Assembly: GCA_020054675.1 (NCBI GenBank)
Contig: JAIHAL010000002.1
Coordinates: 206,042 to 270,041, forward strand
Reading direction: 5' to 3'
Source of the DNA: Oscillospiraceae bacterium
Lineage (GTDB): Bacteria > Bacillota > Clostridia > Oscillospirales > Ruminococcaceae
DNA length: 64,000 nt
Shown here one piece after another: positions 33,452-42,202 of this stretch. Position 1 is the stretch's first letter; each line of letters begins with the position of its first letter. A program made the translations under genes and the position numbers. The notes under the pieces were generated by a model that worked only from the letters and a program-made list of their open reading frames with translations, was not told where the DNA came from and did no database searches.

Positions 33452-34159
33452 TTGAAAATTATTAATATTGGAAATAGGATTGTAAACAATTATCTTATAC
33501 TTACTCCAAAAGGATGGCTTGCTATTGATACCGGTTATGCTGGAGGTTTTAAAAGATTTGTCAATGGACTTGCGTCTCATTCAATTGATATTTTTAACAT
33601 AAAATTTATTTTTTTAACTCACGCTCATGATGATCATGCAGGTTTTCTCGGAGAATTGATGAATGCAACGCAAGCACAATTAATTGTACATGATCATGCA
33701 GTAAAAAGATTGTTGAGCGGTCATAATCAGCGGATAGGGGGATGTTCCGGAACACTTGCTAAAATTTTTGTAAATAGCATGGTCCTATTTGGTAAAGGTA
33801 AACATGAGTTTCCTCCTATAGATGTATCTAAAAAGGCTATTATTTGGGATGGTACAAATCAACCATTAATAGAACGGGGCATACCATTAAAAATATTGTC
33901 GCTTCCGGGACATACATCGGATTCCATAGGCCTTTTATCAAAAGATGGCGAGTTGTTCTGTGGTGATGCAGCAATGAATGGTTTTCCAAGTGTAAAACGT
34001 AATATAATATGGATTGAAAATCTGGAGGATTATCGTAATTCATGGGATACAATGATTAAAGCCAATGCAAAGACGATTTTTCCTTCTCATGGGAAATCCT
34101 TTCCTTCTACTGATTTGGAAAAATATTACCCATATTTGCAGGAAATAGTTTTGCGCTAA
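33452..34159 (+). CDS. Metallo-beta-lactamase-fold hydrolase
   Basis: A 235-residue MBL-fold protein with the metal motif THAHDDHAG, a later LPGHTSDSIG and FCGDAAM, and a final PSHG. It lacks a signal peptide. TTG at 33452 is preferred because AAAGGAGG lies 8 nt upstream; the GTG at 33443 overlaps that site. The family covers glyoxalase II-like and lactonase-like enzymes, and the substrate is unknown. It follows the SDR by 70 nt and probably belongs with it. Confidence 0.82.
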   Translation: MKIINIGNRIVNNYLILTPKGWLAIDTGYAGGFKRFVNGLASHSIDIFNIKFIFLTHAHDDHAGFLGELMNATQAQLIVHDHAVKRLLSGHNQRIGGCSGTLAKIFVNSMVLFGKGKHEFPPIDVSKKAIIWDGTNQPLIERGIPLKILSLPGHTSDSIGLLSKDGELFCGDAAMNGFPSVKRNIIWIENLEDYRNSWDTMIKANAKTIFPSHGKSFPSTDLEKYYPYLQEIVLR

Positions 34160-34215
34160 AGGGTATTGTATATTTAGCAATAAGGTATGCTGCAAAAAAA
34201 TACTGATATCATAAC

Positions 34216-34245
34216 TTGACAAAAGTGCATAACATATAATATAAT
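34216..34245 (+). promoter_or_regulatory. Promoter for the NiCo riboswitch leader
   Basis: TTGACA (34216-34221), 18 nt, TATAAT (34240-34245); a second overlapping TATAAT lies at 34235. Confidence 0.7.
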
Positions 34246-34303
34246 TTAATATATCTCTTTGCACTGCATTACATTCCTATAAAACGGAATGCGAGATCAA
34301 CAG

Positions 34304-34399
34304 TACAAACTGAGCAGGCGATGCCCAAAAGGGCGTGGGGCCGGGCCACCAAGAAAGTGGCAGCAGATTGCAATTTCGCACATCTGTGGGACAGTAGTA
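34304..34399 (+). ncRNA. NiCo (czcD-type) transition-metal riboswitch
   Basis: The leader carries the conserved NiCo riboswitch core: ACTGAGCAGG, a GCCC/GGGC stem, GCCGGGCC, GGCAGCAGAT and CATCTGTGGGACAGT, arranged as a four-helix junction closed by ACTG/CAGT. It precedes a metal-type P-type ATPase. The class was described as Ni/Co-sensing and later shown to respond to Fe(II) in some species. The 350-nt stretch before the ATPase holds only this promoter, the aptamer and its expression platform. Confidence 0.9.
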
Positions 34400-34400
34400 T

Positions 34401-34457
34401 GTTCCTCAGGTGTGTTATTTTTTACTCATTTGAGGAACAGCCGACCTCAAATGGAGT
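34401..34457 (+). promoter_or_regulatory. Expression platform with two exclusive hairpins
   Basis: GTTCCTCA (34401-34408) can pair with TGAGGAAC (34431-34438), or ACTCATTTGAGG (34424-34435) can pair with CCTCAAATGGAGT (34445-34457). They share 34431-34435. A small CCGCC-ACC-GGCGG hairpin (34479-34491) precedes the GGAGG ribosome site. No T-rich tail follows, so translation or RNA decay control is possible. Confidence 0.5.
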
Positions 34458-34509
34458 GCCATAAGAGAAATCAAGACACCGCCACCGGCGGGAAACGGAG
34501 GATTCTTTT

Positions 34510-37035
34510 ATGACAAATGCCCCTAAACACATTGGCCTTTCATCAGAGGAGGCCAAACGCAGACAGCAGCAATATGGTAAAAACGAATTGACGCCGCAGA
34601 AAAAGGAGAGCTTTTTGAAAAAAGTTTTTCATATTCTTTGTGAGCCTATGTTCCTTTTGCTCATCATTGCCGCTGTTATTTATTTTATTCTGGGCGAACC
34701 CAGAGATGGTGCTACCATGCTGATTTTTGTTGTCGGCATTATTAGCATTGATGTTATTCAAGAATGGAAAACTGATAAGACTTTAAACGCACTTAAAGAT
34801 TTGTCCGCCCCCCACATCACTGTTTTGCGGGATGGAAAAGAACAGCAGATTGCCAGTGCCGACTTGGTGCCGGGTGACTTGATGATGATTTACGAGGGTA
34901 TTAAGATCCCAGCAGATGGCATTATTGTTCGTTGCTCTGATTTGTGCGTGGATGAATCTTCTCTTACTGGCGAAGCGGAAGGCGTTTGGAAAATCGCCGC
35001 TGAAAATGCACCGTCTGCTGATGATTACTGGCGCAAGGATTATTGTTATGCCGGCACATTGGTAACGCAAGGTACAGCCATGGTTGAGGTAGATAAAATA
35101 GGAGCAAAAACTGAATATGGCAAAATCGGTCTTGGTGTTGCTGCCGCGCCGCATGAGGATACCCCTCTGCAAAAGCAGATTGGAAAACTTGTAAAAACCT
35201 GTGCTGTCATTGCAGGCGTTTTATTCCTGTTGGTGGGAGTGTTTACATGGTTCAACATTCCGGACCATAGCTTTGGTGACCGAATTATTGAGAGTATTCT
35301 TTCAGGTGTAACTCTCTCTATGGCTATGATTCCTGAGGAATTTCCGGTAGTTCTTACTGTGTTCCTTTCAATGGGCGCATGGCGTTTGGCAAGGAAAAAT
35401 TCTCTTGTACGCAAACTTCCCAGTGTGGAAACACTTGGCGCAGTATCTGTTCTTTGTGTGGATAAGACCGGTACGATTACTATGAATCAGATGACAGTTC
35501 AGAAGACATGGGTAGCTAACGGTACAGAGCAGGCCATGATTGAAATTATGGGGCTTGGCTGTGAAACGGATGCCTATGACCCAATGGAAAAAGCCATGCT
35601 TCAATATTGCGAGGAGCATGGCATTCAGAAGGAAAGCCTGTTCAGCAATGAGTTAGTGACTGAATATGCTTTTACCAACGAACTTAAAATGATGGGCCAT
35701 GTTTGGCGTAAAAACGGCCAGCTGGTTATTGCCGCCAAAGGCAGTCCGGAACGGATTCTTACCATTTGTGCTTTGACGGAAGAAGAACGTGCCGTTGCTG
35801 AAAAGCAAATCAATGCGCTGTCATCGGAAGGATTGCGTGTTATTGCCATTGCAACTGCCAATCCCGAAAATGATGCATCCATTCCAGCATCCATTACTGA
35901 TTGTCAGTTGACGCTGCTGGGTCTGGTAGGCTTGGCGGATCCTCCGCGTGAGAGCGTAAAGAATGACATTGCCATATGCAATCGCGCTGGAATTAGAGTT
36001 GTAATGATTACAGGAGATAATGGGGTTACTGCATCAGCTATTGCTGAAAAAATCGGTATTCCCAACAGAGAAAACATCATTACTGGGGATATGTTGGAGA
36101 CAATGTCCGATGAGGAATTGCGTGAGGCAGTTAAGAATGTATCTATATTCTCCCGTGTTATTCCGGAACATAAAATGCGAATTGTTAAGGCGTTTAAGGA
36201 AAACGGCGAGATTGTGGCCATGACAGGCGATGGTGTAAATGATGCCCCCGCCCTCAAATATGCTGACATTGGAATTGCCATGGGCAAGCGAGGCAGCGAG
36301 GTTTCAAGAGAAGCTGCCGACCTAATTTTGATGGATGACAACTTTACCACCATAGTGGAAACTGTTCGTGATGGCAGGCGTATTTATGACAACATCCGCA
36401 AGGCTGTGGGTTATGTATTTACCATTCATATTCCTATTGCCTTTGCATCACTGCTGGCTCCGTTTTTGGGTATTGAACCTTCGGCGCTGTTGTTGTTGCC
36501 GTTCCATGTGGTACTGCTGGAAGTGCTTATTGACCCAATTTGTTCCATTGTGCTGGAGCGTCAGCCCGCCGAAACGGACATCATGGACCGCAACCCGCGC
36601 AGCCCAAAAGAAAAACTGCTGACCGGCAGACTTCTTGGAAAAAGCATTATGCAGGGATTGGCTGTTTTTGCGGCATCATTTGGCATCTATTTCATTACTC
36701 TTGCCGGCAATCCTGACAATGCCGCCGTTGCTCGTGCCATGGGTCTTGCCGTTATCATGTTGGCAAATCTCTTTTTAGTTCAAGTCAACAGCTCCGACCA
36801 TGACTTTGCTTTCCGTACCATACTGCGTCTTGCCCGTGATAAAGTTATGTGGGCGGTCCTTTTTGGAACATTAGCACTGTTAGGCGTTATTCTTTATACG
36901 CCGATTTCCGGTTATCTTAAACTGGCCCCGCTTTCTGGCAAGCAATTTCTTGTGGTACTGGGTTTAGCGATTGCATCGGTACTGTGGTATGAGTTAGTAA
37001 AACTTGTAAAAAAACTTGTATCTGCAAAACATTGA
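34510..37035 (+). CDS. P-type cation-transporting ATPase (IPEEFP group)
   Basis: An 841-residue P-type ATPase with N-terminal cation-ATPase domain (GLSSEEAKRRQQQYGKNEL), actuator motif LTGEAEG, phosphorylation motif DKTGTIT, hinge TGDGVNDAP and C-terminal helices. The fourth helix has IPEEFPVV, not the IPEGLP of calcium pumps or CPC of copper pumps, so the ion is unclear. The NiCo riboswitch upstream suggests efflux of Fe2+, Co2+ or Ni2+. By eye its codon usage (more CTG, GCC, ATT-rich less) differs from neighbours, suggesting transfer. Confidence 0.88.
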   Translation: MTNAPKHIGLSSEEAKRRQQQYGKNELTPQKKESFLKKVFHILCEPMFLLLIIAAVIYFILGEPRDGATMLIFVVGIISIDVIQEWKTDKTLNALKDLSAPHITVLRDGKEQQIASADLVPGDLMMIYEGIKIPADGIIVRCSDLCVDESSLTGEAEGVWKIAAENAPSADDYWRKDYCYAGTLVTQGTAMVEVDKIGAKTEYGKIGLGVAAAPHEDTPLQKQIGKLVKTCAVIAGVLFLLVGVFTWFNIPDHSFGDRIIESILSGVTLSMAMIPEEFPVVLTVFLSMGAWRLARKNSLVRKLPSVETLGAVSVLCVDKTGTITMNQMTVQKTWVANGTEQAMIEIMGLGCETDAYDPMEKAMLQYCEEHGIQKESLFSNELVTEYAFTNELKMMGHVWRKNGQLVIAAKGSPERILTICALTEEERAVAEKQINALSSEGLRVIAIATANPENDASIPASITDCQLTLLGLVGLADPPRESVKNDIAICNRAGIRVVMITGDNGVTASAIAEKIGIPNRENIITGDMLETMSDEELREAVKNVSIFSRVIPEHKMRIVKAFKENGEIVAMTGDGVNDAPALKYADIGIAMGKRGSEVSREAADLILMDDNFTTIVETVRDGRRIYDNIRKAVGYVFTIHIPIAFASLLAPFLGIEPSALLLLPFHVVLLEVLIDPICSIVLERQPAETDIMDRNPRSPKEKLLTGRLLGKSIMQGLAVFAASFGIYFITLAGNPDNAAVARAMGLAVIMLANLFLVQVNSSDHDFAFRTILRLARDKVMWAVLFGTLALLGVILYTPISGYLKLAPLSGKQFLVVLGLAIASVLWYELVKLVKKLVSAKH

Positions 37036-37198
37036 GGAACTGCTAATATACAATAATGTATTTGATAATCACAAAATTACTGACTGCAAATAAAAGGGAC
37101 TGGATGCTATAAAATAAAGAGTTTTCCAATCAGTCGGTATCCATCCTCTTATATAGAAACAATAAAAATGCGACGCGTTGCAGCTTTGTTCTGCGCGT

Positions 37199-37240
37199 AA
37201 TAAATGCCTCACTGTAATTTAAAAGTGAGGCATTTATTAT
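37199..37240. terminator. Strong terminator downstream of the P-type ATPase
   Basis: AATAAATGCCTCACT pairs with AGTGAGGCATTTATT (15 bp) around 10 nt, followed by T-rich sequence. Confidence 0.9.
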
Positions 37241-37353
37241 ATACATGAATATTATAAATTCAAATTTACAATGGACAAAAGGTTCAAATTTTAATCAGTG
37301 TTACCCATCATTAATAATTAAATAAAACTTTTTGCTTTTTCTTTTCTCATTAC

Positions 37354-37382
37354 TTGCGTAAAAAAGTATTTTGTTGTATAAT
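37354..37382 (+). promoter_or_regulatory. Promoter for gatCAB-aspS
   Basis: TTGCGT (37354-37359), 17 nt, TATAAT (37377-37382). Confidence 0.65.
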
Positions 37383-37439
37383 TTATAAGTATATGTGAAA
37401 GATGTCGTTTGAGAAATTTTATTGAACGGAGGAAATGGC

Positions 37440-37718
37440 ATGGATTTGGATATGATATCCTATCTTGCGAAGCTCAGCAAGCTCAATTTTACCGAAGAAG
37501 AGCTTAAAAAAGCTGCGGCCGATATGACAAGCATTATTGATATAATGGACACTATAAAGGAAGTGGACGTTGTTTACAATCCCCTTGCCGATAATAAAAA
37601 TATGTATTTGAAGGATTTGAGGGAAGATATTGCAAAAGATTCAATGGAAACTGAAAAAATCCTTCAAAATGCAAAGCATAGCGATAACTGCTTTGTTGTG
37701 CCGAAGGTAGTAGAATAA
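37440..37718 (+). CDS. gatC: Aspartyl/glutamyl-tRNA amidotransferase subunit C
   Basis: A 92-residue GatC that wraps around GatA and GatB. The family pattern is visible: YLAKLSKLNFTEEELKKAAADMTSIIDIMDTIKEVDV, then a PL segment and LREDIAKDSM. ATG at 37440 has GGAGG 7 nt upstream; an upstream in-frame start at 37422 lacks a ribosome site. First gene of gatCAB-aspS. Confidence 0.92.
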   Translation: MDLDMISYLAKLSKLNFTEEELKKAAADMTSIIDIMDTIKEVDVVYNPLADNKNMYLKDLREDIAKDSMETEKILQNAKHSDNCFVVPKVVE

Positions 37719-37736
37719 TTTTTAGGGAGTGTAAAA

Positions 37737-39191
37737 ATGGACGTTTCACAGCTTAAAATAAGACAACTCCGTGAAATGCTTGATAAGAAGCAAATTTCGG
37801 CTGCGGAGCTTGCGGATGAATATATAAAAAGAATAAAGAAATATGATGAAAAACTTGAAAGCTATATTACGGTAACGGAGGAAATTGCAAAGGAACAGGC
37901 AAAAACAGCTCAGGAGAGGATAAATGCCGGTTCTGCATCAGCGCTTACCGGAATTCCGATTGCCGTTAAGGATAATATATGCACCGAGGGCGTTAAAACT
38001 ACCTGCGCTTCGAGGATGCTTGAAAATTTTGTTCCGCCGTATAATGCTACGGTGATGGAAAAGCTTAATTCCGAGAATATTGTAATGCTTGGAAAAACTT
38101 CAATGGATGAATTTGCAATGGGAGGTTCCACCCAAACATCCGCTTTTGCCAAAACCAAAAATCCTTATGATTTAAATAGAGTCCCCGGCGGTTCGTCGGG
38201 AGGTTCGGCGGCTTGCGTGTCTGCCGGACTTGCGCCTGCGGCGCTTGGTTCGGATACTGGAGGCTCCATAAGACAACCTGCGGCTTTTTGCGGAGTTACA
38301 GGGCTTAAACCAACTTACGGCAGGGTTTCAAGATACGGGCTTGTTGCGTTTGCTTCATCGCTTGACCAGATAGGGCCTATTGCAAGGGATGCTCATGATT
38401 GCGCACTTGTGTTGAATGCCATTGCCGGATGCGACAGCCGCGACGGAACATCTTCAAGGGTTGCGGTTGAAGATTTTACTGCTAAAATAGGCATGCCGGT
38501 AAAGGGTATGAAAATTGCCGTGCCAAAGGAATTTTATGCAGAGGGAATTGATTCGGTTGTAAGGGACAGCGTGCTTTCGGCGGCTCAAAAATATAAGGAC
38601 ATGGGAGCGGAAATTGTTGAATGCTCCATGCCGAGCCTTAAATATGCGGTGGCGGCATATTATCTTATTTCTTCGGCGGAAGCCTCTTCAAACCTTTCAA
38701 GATATGACGGCATAAAATACGGACACCGTTCCTCCAAAGGCGACAGCTACGGCGAACTTGTCTGCAATTCAAGGAGCGAAGGCTTTGGCGAAGAAGTAAA
38801 AAGAAGGATTCTCCTTGGGAATTATGCCCTTTCGAGCGGATATTATGACGCTTATTATGGGAAAGCAATGGCGCTTAAACAAAAAATAAGGGCTGAATAT
38901 GAGGAAATCTTTAAAATTTGCGATGTGATACTTACGCCTACTGCTCCGTCTGTTGCATACGGCATTAACGAAAATATAACCGACCCTGTTAAGATGTATC
39001 AAGCGGATATATGCACTGTTACGGTCAATATAGCTTCTCTTCCCGCTATTTCAACCACCTGCGGATATGATGCAAAAGGCATGCCGATAGGCATGTCCAT
39101 CATAGGAAAGCATTTTGACGAAGCAACCATAATTCAGGTGGCGGACGCTTTTGAAAAGAATTTTGAAGCAGTTCCGCCAAAGATGGTTTAA
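37737..39191 (+). CDS. gatA: Aspartyl/glutamyl-tRNA amidotransferase subunit A
   Basis: A 484-residue amidase-signature enzyme generating ammonia from glutamine. The catalytic Lys is in IPIAVKDNI, and the cis-Ser/nucleophile Ser in PGGSSGGSAACV, with GSDTGGSIRQPA after it. Length is normal. It works with GatB and GatC to amidate misacylated tRNA. Confidence 0.96.
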   Translation: MDVSQLKIRQLREMLDKKQISAAELADEYIKRIKKYDEKLESYITVTEEIAKEQAKTAQERINAGSASALTGIPIAVKDNICTEGVKTTCASRMLENFVPPYNATVMEKLNSENIVMLGKTSMDEFAMGGSTQTSAFAKTKNPYDLNRVPGGSSGGSAACVSAGLAPAALGSDTGGSIRQPAAFCGVTGLKPTYGRVSRYGLVAFASSLDQIGPIARDAHDCALVLNAIAGCDSRDGTSSRVAVEDFTAKIGMPVKGMKIAVPKEFYAEGIDSVVRDSVLSAAQKYKDMGAEIVECSMPSLKYAVAAYYLISSAEASSNLSRYDGIKYGHRSSKGDSYGELVCNSRSEGFGEEVKRRILLGNYALSSGYYDAYYGKAMALKQKIRAEYEEIFKICDVILTPTAPSVAYGINENITDPVKMYQADICTVTVNIASLPAISTTCGYDAKGMPIGMSIIGKHFDEATIIQVADAFEKNFEAVPPKMV

Positions 39192-39214
39192 TGCGGAATG
39201 GAGGGTTAAAGACA

Positions 39215-40660
39215 ATGTATATTCCTGTTATAGGACTTGAAATACATGCGGAGCTTTTGACAAAATCAAAGGTATTCTGCAATTGCAGCGCTGAATTCGG
39301 CGGCGACCAGAACAGCAGATGCTGTCCGGTTTGCACGGGCATGCCGGGAACATTGCCTGTAATAAATCAAACTGCGGTGGAATATGCGGTTAAGGCAGGT
39401 TTTGCGCTTAATTGCGAAATCAATAAATTTTCGGTTTTTGACAGAAAAAATTATTTTTATCCCGATTTGCCTAAGGCATATCAAATTTCCCAGCTCAATT
39501 ATCCGCTTTGCATAAACGGAAATGTTCCGATTGAAGTTGAAGTCAATGGAGAAAAAATTCAAAAGAACATAAGGATAAACCGCATACATCTTGAAGAAGA
39601 TGCCGGAAAGCTGATTCATGATGATTATAACGGGGTTTCGCTTGCAGATTATAACCGTTGCGGGATTCCGCTCATAGAAATAGTTACAGAGCCTGATATA
39701 AGGTCTGCCGAGGAGGCAAGGGCATTTGTTGAAAAAGTAAGCCTTCTTTTGCAGTATGCGGGAGTATGCGACTGCAAAATGGAGCAGGGTTCGCTTCGCT
39801 GTGATGTAAATATTTCAATTATGAAGCCGACGGATTCTCAGTTTGGGACAAGGGCGGAAATAAAGAACTTGAATTCCTTGAAATCCATTGTGCGCGCGAT
39901 AGAATATGAAATAAAGCGCCAGTCGAAAATCCTTGACGGCGGCGGAAAGGTTATTCAGGAAACAAGGCGCTTCAATGATAATCATGGCGACACAAAGTCA
40001 ATGAGGAGCAAAGAGGACGCGCATGATTACCGCTATTTCCCCGAACCTGATATAGTGCAGGTGAACTTTACCGATGAGGATTTGGCGGAAATAAGGGCAA
40101 AGCTTCCCGAACTTCCGGAAAAAAGATTTGAAAGATATACAAAGGAATATGGACTTAGCGAGGCTGATGCAAAAATCCTTATTTCGCAAAAGACCATTTC
40201 GGACTTTTTCAACGGGGCATTGGAGGTTTACAATAATCCTAAGAGCATATCAAGCTTTATTATTGTTGAGCTTTTGAGGAGAGTAAACCTTGGCGAGGTT
40301 TCCATGGATAATTTGCCGTTTTCATCAAAGGATTTTGCTGTTTTGGTGCAAATGGCGGATGAAGAAAAGGTTTCAAAAAACGATGCGAAAACGATACTGC
40401 GCTTTATGGTTGAAACCGGGAAAAAACCTGAAGAAATTGCAAAAGAAAACGGATTTTTAATTACAAACGATACCGGCAAGGTTGAGGAAGTCATTGAAAA
40501 TGTCCTTTCGGCAAATAAGGCTATCGTTGAGCAGTGGCTTTCCGGTGAGCAAAAGGTGTTTGGTTTCCTTATGGGCCAGTGCACGAAAGAGCTTAAAGGC
40601 GTATGTACGCCAAAGGTTGTAAAAGATAGCCTTGAAGCCAAACTTAATTCCATGAAGTAA
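39215..40660 (+). CDS. gatB: Aspartyl/glutamyl-tRNA amidotransferase subunit B
   Basis: A 481-residue kinase/transamidase subunit. The N-terminus MYIPVIGLEIHAELLTKSKVF, the zinc-type cysteines CNCSAEFGG...CCPVCTGMPG, and the C-terminal YqeY-like tail are typical. ATG 39215 has GGAGGG upstream. It phosphorylates tRNA-bound Asp or Glu for amidation. Confidence 0.96.
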   Translation: MYIPVIGLEIHAELLTKSKVFCNCSAEFGGDQNSRCCPVCTGMPGTLPVINQTAVEYAVKAGFALNCEINKFSVFDRKNYFYPDLPKAYQISQLNYPLCINGNVPIEVEVNGEKIQKNIRINRIHLEEDAGKLIHDDYNGVSLADYNRCGIPLIEIVTEPDIRSAEEARAFVEKVSLLLQYAGVCDCKMEQGSLRCDVNISIMKPTDSQFGTRAEIKNLNSLKSIVRAIEYEIKRQSKILDGGGKVIQETRRFNDNHGDTKSMRSKEDAHDYRYFPEPDIVQVNFTDEDLAEIRAKLPELPEKRFERYTKEYGLSEADAKILISQKTISDFFNGALEVYNNPKSISSFIIVELLRRVNLGEVSMDNLPFSSKDFAVLVQMADEEKVSKNDAKTILRFMVETGKKPEEIAKENGFLITNDTGKVEEVIENVLSANKAIVEQWLSGEQKVFGFLMGQCTKELKGVCTPKVVKDSLEAKLNSMK

Positions 40661-40687
40661 ACTTAAATATGAAATGGTGGTATATGA

Positions 40688-42001
40688 ATGCATCAGATAA
40701 AAGGAACCGACCTCTTGAAAGAATTTGACATCAAAGAGGCAAAAGAAAATATAGGCAAAGAAATTGAACTTAGCGCCTGCGTGCATAAAGTAAGGCAGAT
40801 GAGCAGTTTTGCTTTTGTGGTTTTGCGTACGGGAAGATATATTTTGCAGTCCATACATGATGAAAAAAATTGCCATGACAGTATTGAAGGAATAAAGGAA
40901 GGCTGTTTTGTAAAAGTTAAAGGTGTGGTTGAAGAATGTGAAAAGGCTCCCGGCGGAGTAGAAATGAAGCTTTCTTCAATAGAGCTTATTTCAAAGCCGG
41001 AATATGACTATCCTTTGCATGTTTCAAACAGACGCCTCGGCTGTTCGCTGGACATAAACCTTGATTTGCGCTCAGTTGCGTTGAGGAATCCTTACGAAAG
41101 AGCGGTTTTCAAGCTTCAAGAGGGTATTGTAAGCGCATTTAGGGAGTTTATGCTTAAAAACAACTTTACCGAGATACATTCGCCTAAAATTGTTGCCCAA
41201 GGGGCGGAGGGCGGAGCAAATATTTTTAGGTTGGATTATTTTGATAAGGAAGCTTTTCTTAACCAGTCCCCGCAGTTTTATAAGCAAACCGCAGTTGCGT
41301 TTTTTGACAGGGTTTTTGAAATTGCTCCGGTTTACAGGGCTGAACGCCATGCGACTTCACGCCATTTGAATGAATATATAGGCCTTGACTTTGAAATGGG
41401 TTATATAGACAGCATGTATGACGTTATGAATATGGAAACTGCAATGCTGAGCTACATGATGGATTTTTTAAAGGAAAATTACGCTCATGAGATTTCAATT
41501 CTTGATGCCAAGCTTCCGGAAGTAAAAGAAATCCCATCTGTAACTTTTGCAGAGGCAATGGAAATTTTAAAGGGGAAGGGCAGAAATAAATTCGACTTGG
41601 ACCCGGAGGATGAGGTTTACCTTTGCGAATATGCCCAAAAGGAATACGGCAGCGAATTTATTTTCGTAACGCATTTTCCGGCTGCAAAGCGTCCTTTTTA
41701 TGCCATGAACGACAGGGAGGACCCAAGGGTCGCACTTTCTTTCGACCTTTTGTTCAGAGGGCTTGAAATAACTACGGGAGGCCAGAGGATTCATAATTAT
41801 ACCGAACAAATAGAAAAAATGAAATCCCTCGGCATGGATATAGAGGATTTTTCAAGCTATCTTGACATACACAAATATGGCATGCCTCCTCATGGCGGGC
41901 TTGGCATAGGCCTTGAAAGACTTCTTATGAAGCTGCTCAATCAGCAGAATATAAGACAGGCAAGCATGTTCCCAAGGGACATAAACAGGCTTTTGCCGTA
42001 A
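40688..42001 (+). CDS. aspS: Archaeal-type (non-discriminating) aspartyl-tRNA synthetase
   Basis: A 437-residue class II synthetase: N-terminal OB anticodon-binding fold, then catalytic core with AQGAEGGANIFRLDYF, QSPQFYKQ (motif 2 region), YRAERHATSRHLNEY and motif 3 GLGIGLERLL, ending in FPRDINRLLP. It lacks the GAD insertion of bacterial AspRS, so it is of the archaeal/AspS2 type that can charge both tRNA-Asp and tRNA-Asn. Lying 27 nt after gatB, it probably makes Asp-tRNA-Asn for GatCAB. An AsnRS is the alternative but the motifs fit AspRS. Confidence 0.9.
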   Translation: MHQIKGTDLLKEFDIKEAKENIGKEIELSACVHKVRQMSSFAFVVLRTGRYILQSIHDEKNCHDSIEGIKEGCFVKVKGVVEECEKAPGGVEMKLSSIELISKPEYDYPLHVSNRRLGCSLDINLDLRSVALRNPYERAVFKLQEGIVSAFREFMLKNNFTEIHSPKIVAQGAEGGANIFRLDYFDKEAFLNQSPQFYKQTAVAFFDRVFEIAPVYRAERHATSRHLNEYIGLDFEMGYIDSMYDVMNMETAMLSYMMDFLKENYAHEISILDAKLPEVKEIPSVTFAEAMEILKGKGRNKFDLDPEDEVYLCEYAQKEYGSEFIFVTHFPAAKRPFYAMNDREDPRVALSFDLLFRGLEITTGGQRIHNYTEQIEKMKSLGMDIEDFSSYLDIHKYGMPPHGGLGIGLERLLMKLLNQQNIRQASMFPRDINRLLP

Positions 42002-42064
42002 TTATTAGTTAAAATACACATGAAATATGAAAATTGCAGCTATAAATTTGTTTTATAAAGATAG

Positions 42065-42093
42065 TTGACAAAAGCTACTTTAAATAGTATTAT
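42065..42093 (+). promoter_or_regulatory. Promoter for glnN
   Basis: TTGACA (42065-42070), 17 nt, TATTAT (42088-42093). Confidence 0.75.
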
Positions 42094-42123
42094 ATAAGTG
42101 TGATTTAAATATTTCTTAAGAAA

Positions 42124-42176
42124 CAAAGGCGTTTCATGTGTACAACTATGTTTGTACAAGTGGAACGCTTTAATTT
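42124..42176 (+). promoter_or_regulatory. Terminator-like hairpin in the glnN leader
   Basis: AAAGGCGTTTCATGTGTACA pairs imperfectly with TGTACAAGTGGAACGCTTT, followed by AATTTTTT. It lies between the promoter and the glnN start, so it may be an attenuator rather than the terminator of an upstream gene. Confidence 0.6.
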
Positions 42177-42202
42177 TTTAAAAAACAGGGAGGATTTATT
42201 CA

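Larger units (their letters stand above)
37036..37439. other. Gap between ATPase and gatC: terminator and promoter only
   Basis: Contains imperfect hairpins (for instance ACGCG/GCAG with CTGC/GCGT near 37173-37198), the terminator 37199-37240, and the gatC promoter 37354-37382. No ORF with a convincing ribosome site was seen in the remaining AT-rich sequence. Confidence 0.7.

Noticed and set aside
34289-34513. A 74-codon ORF in the leader of the P-type ATPase
   Set aside because: It falls entirely in the NiCo riboswitch and its expression platform, has no ribosome site, and its product is Arg/Cys/Gly-rich noise.
42124-42176. ANTAR-target RNA motif in the glnN leader
   Set aside because: The single visible hairpin loop (CTATGT) lacks the A1/G4 hexaloop pattern and no convincing first stem was found; kept only as a generic hairpin.
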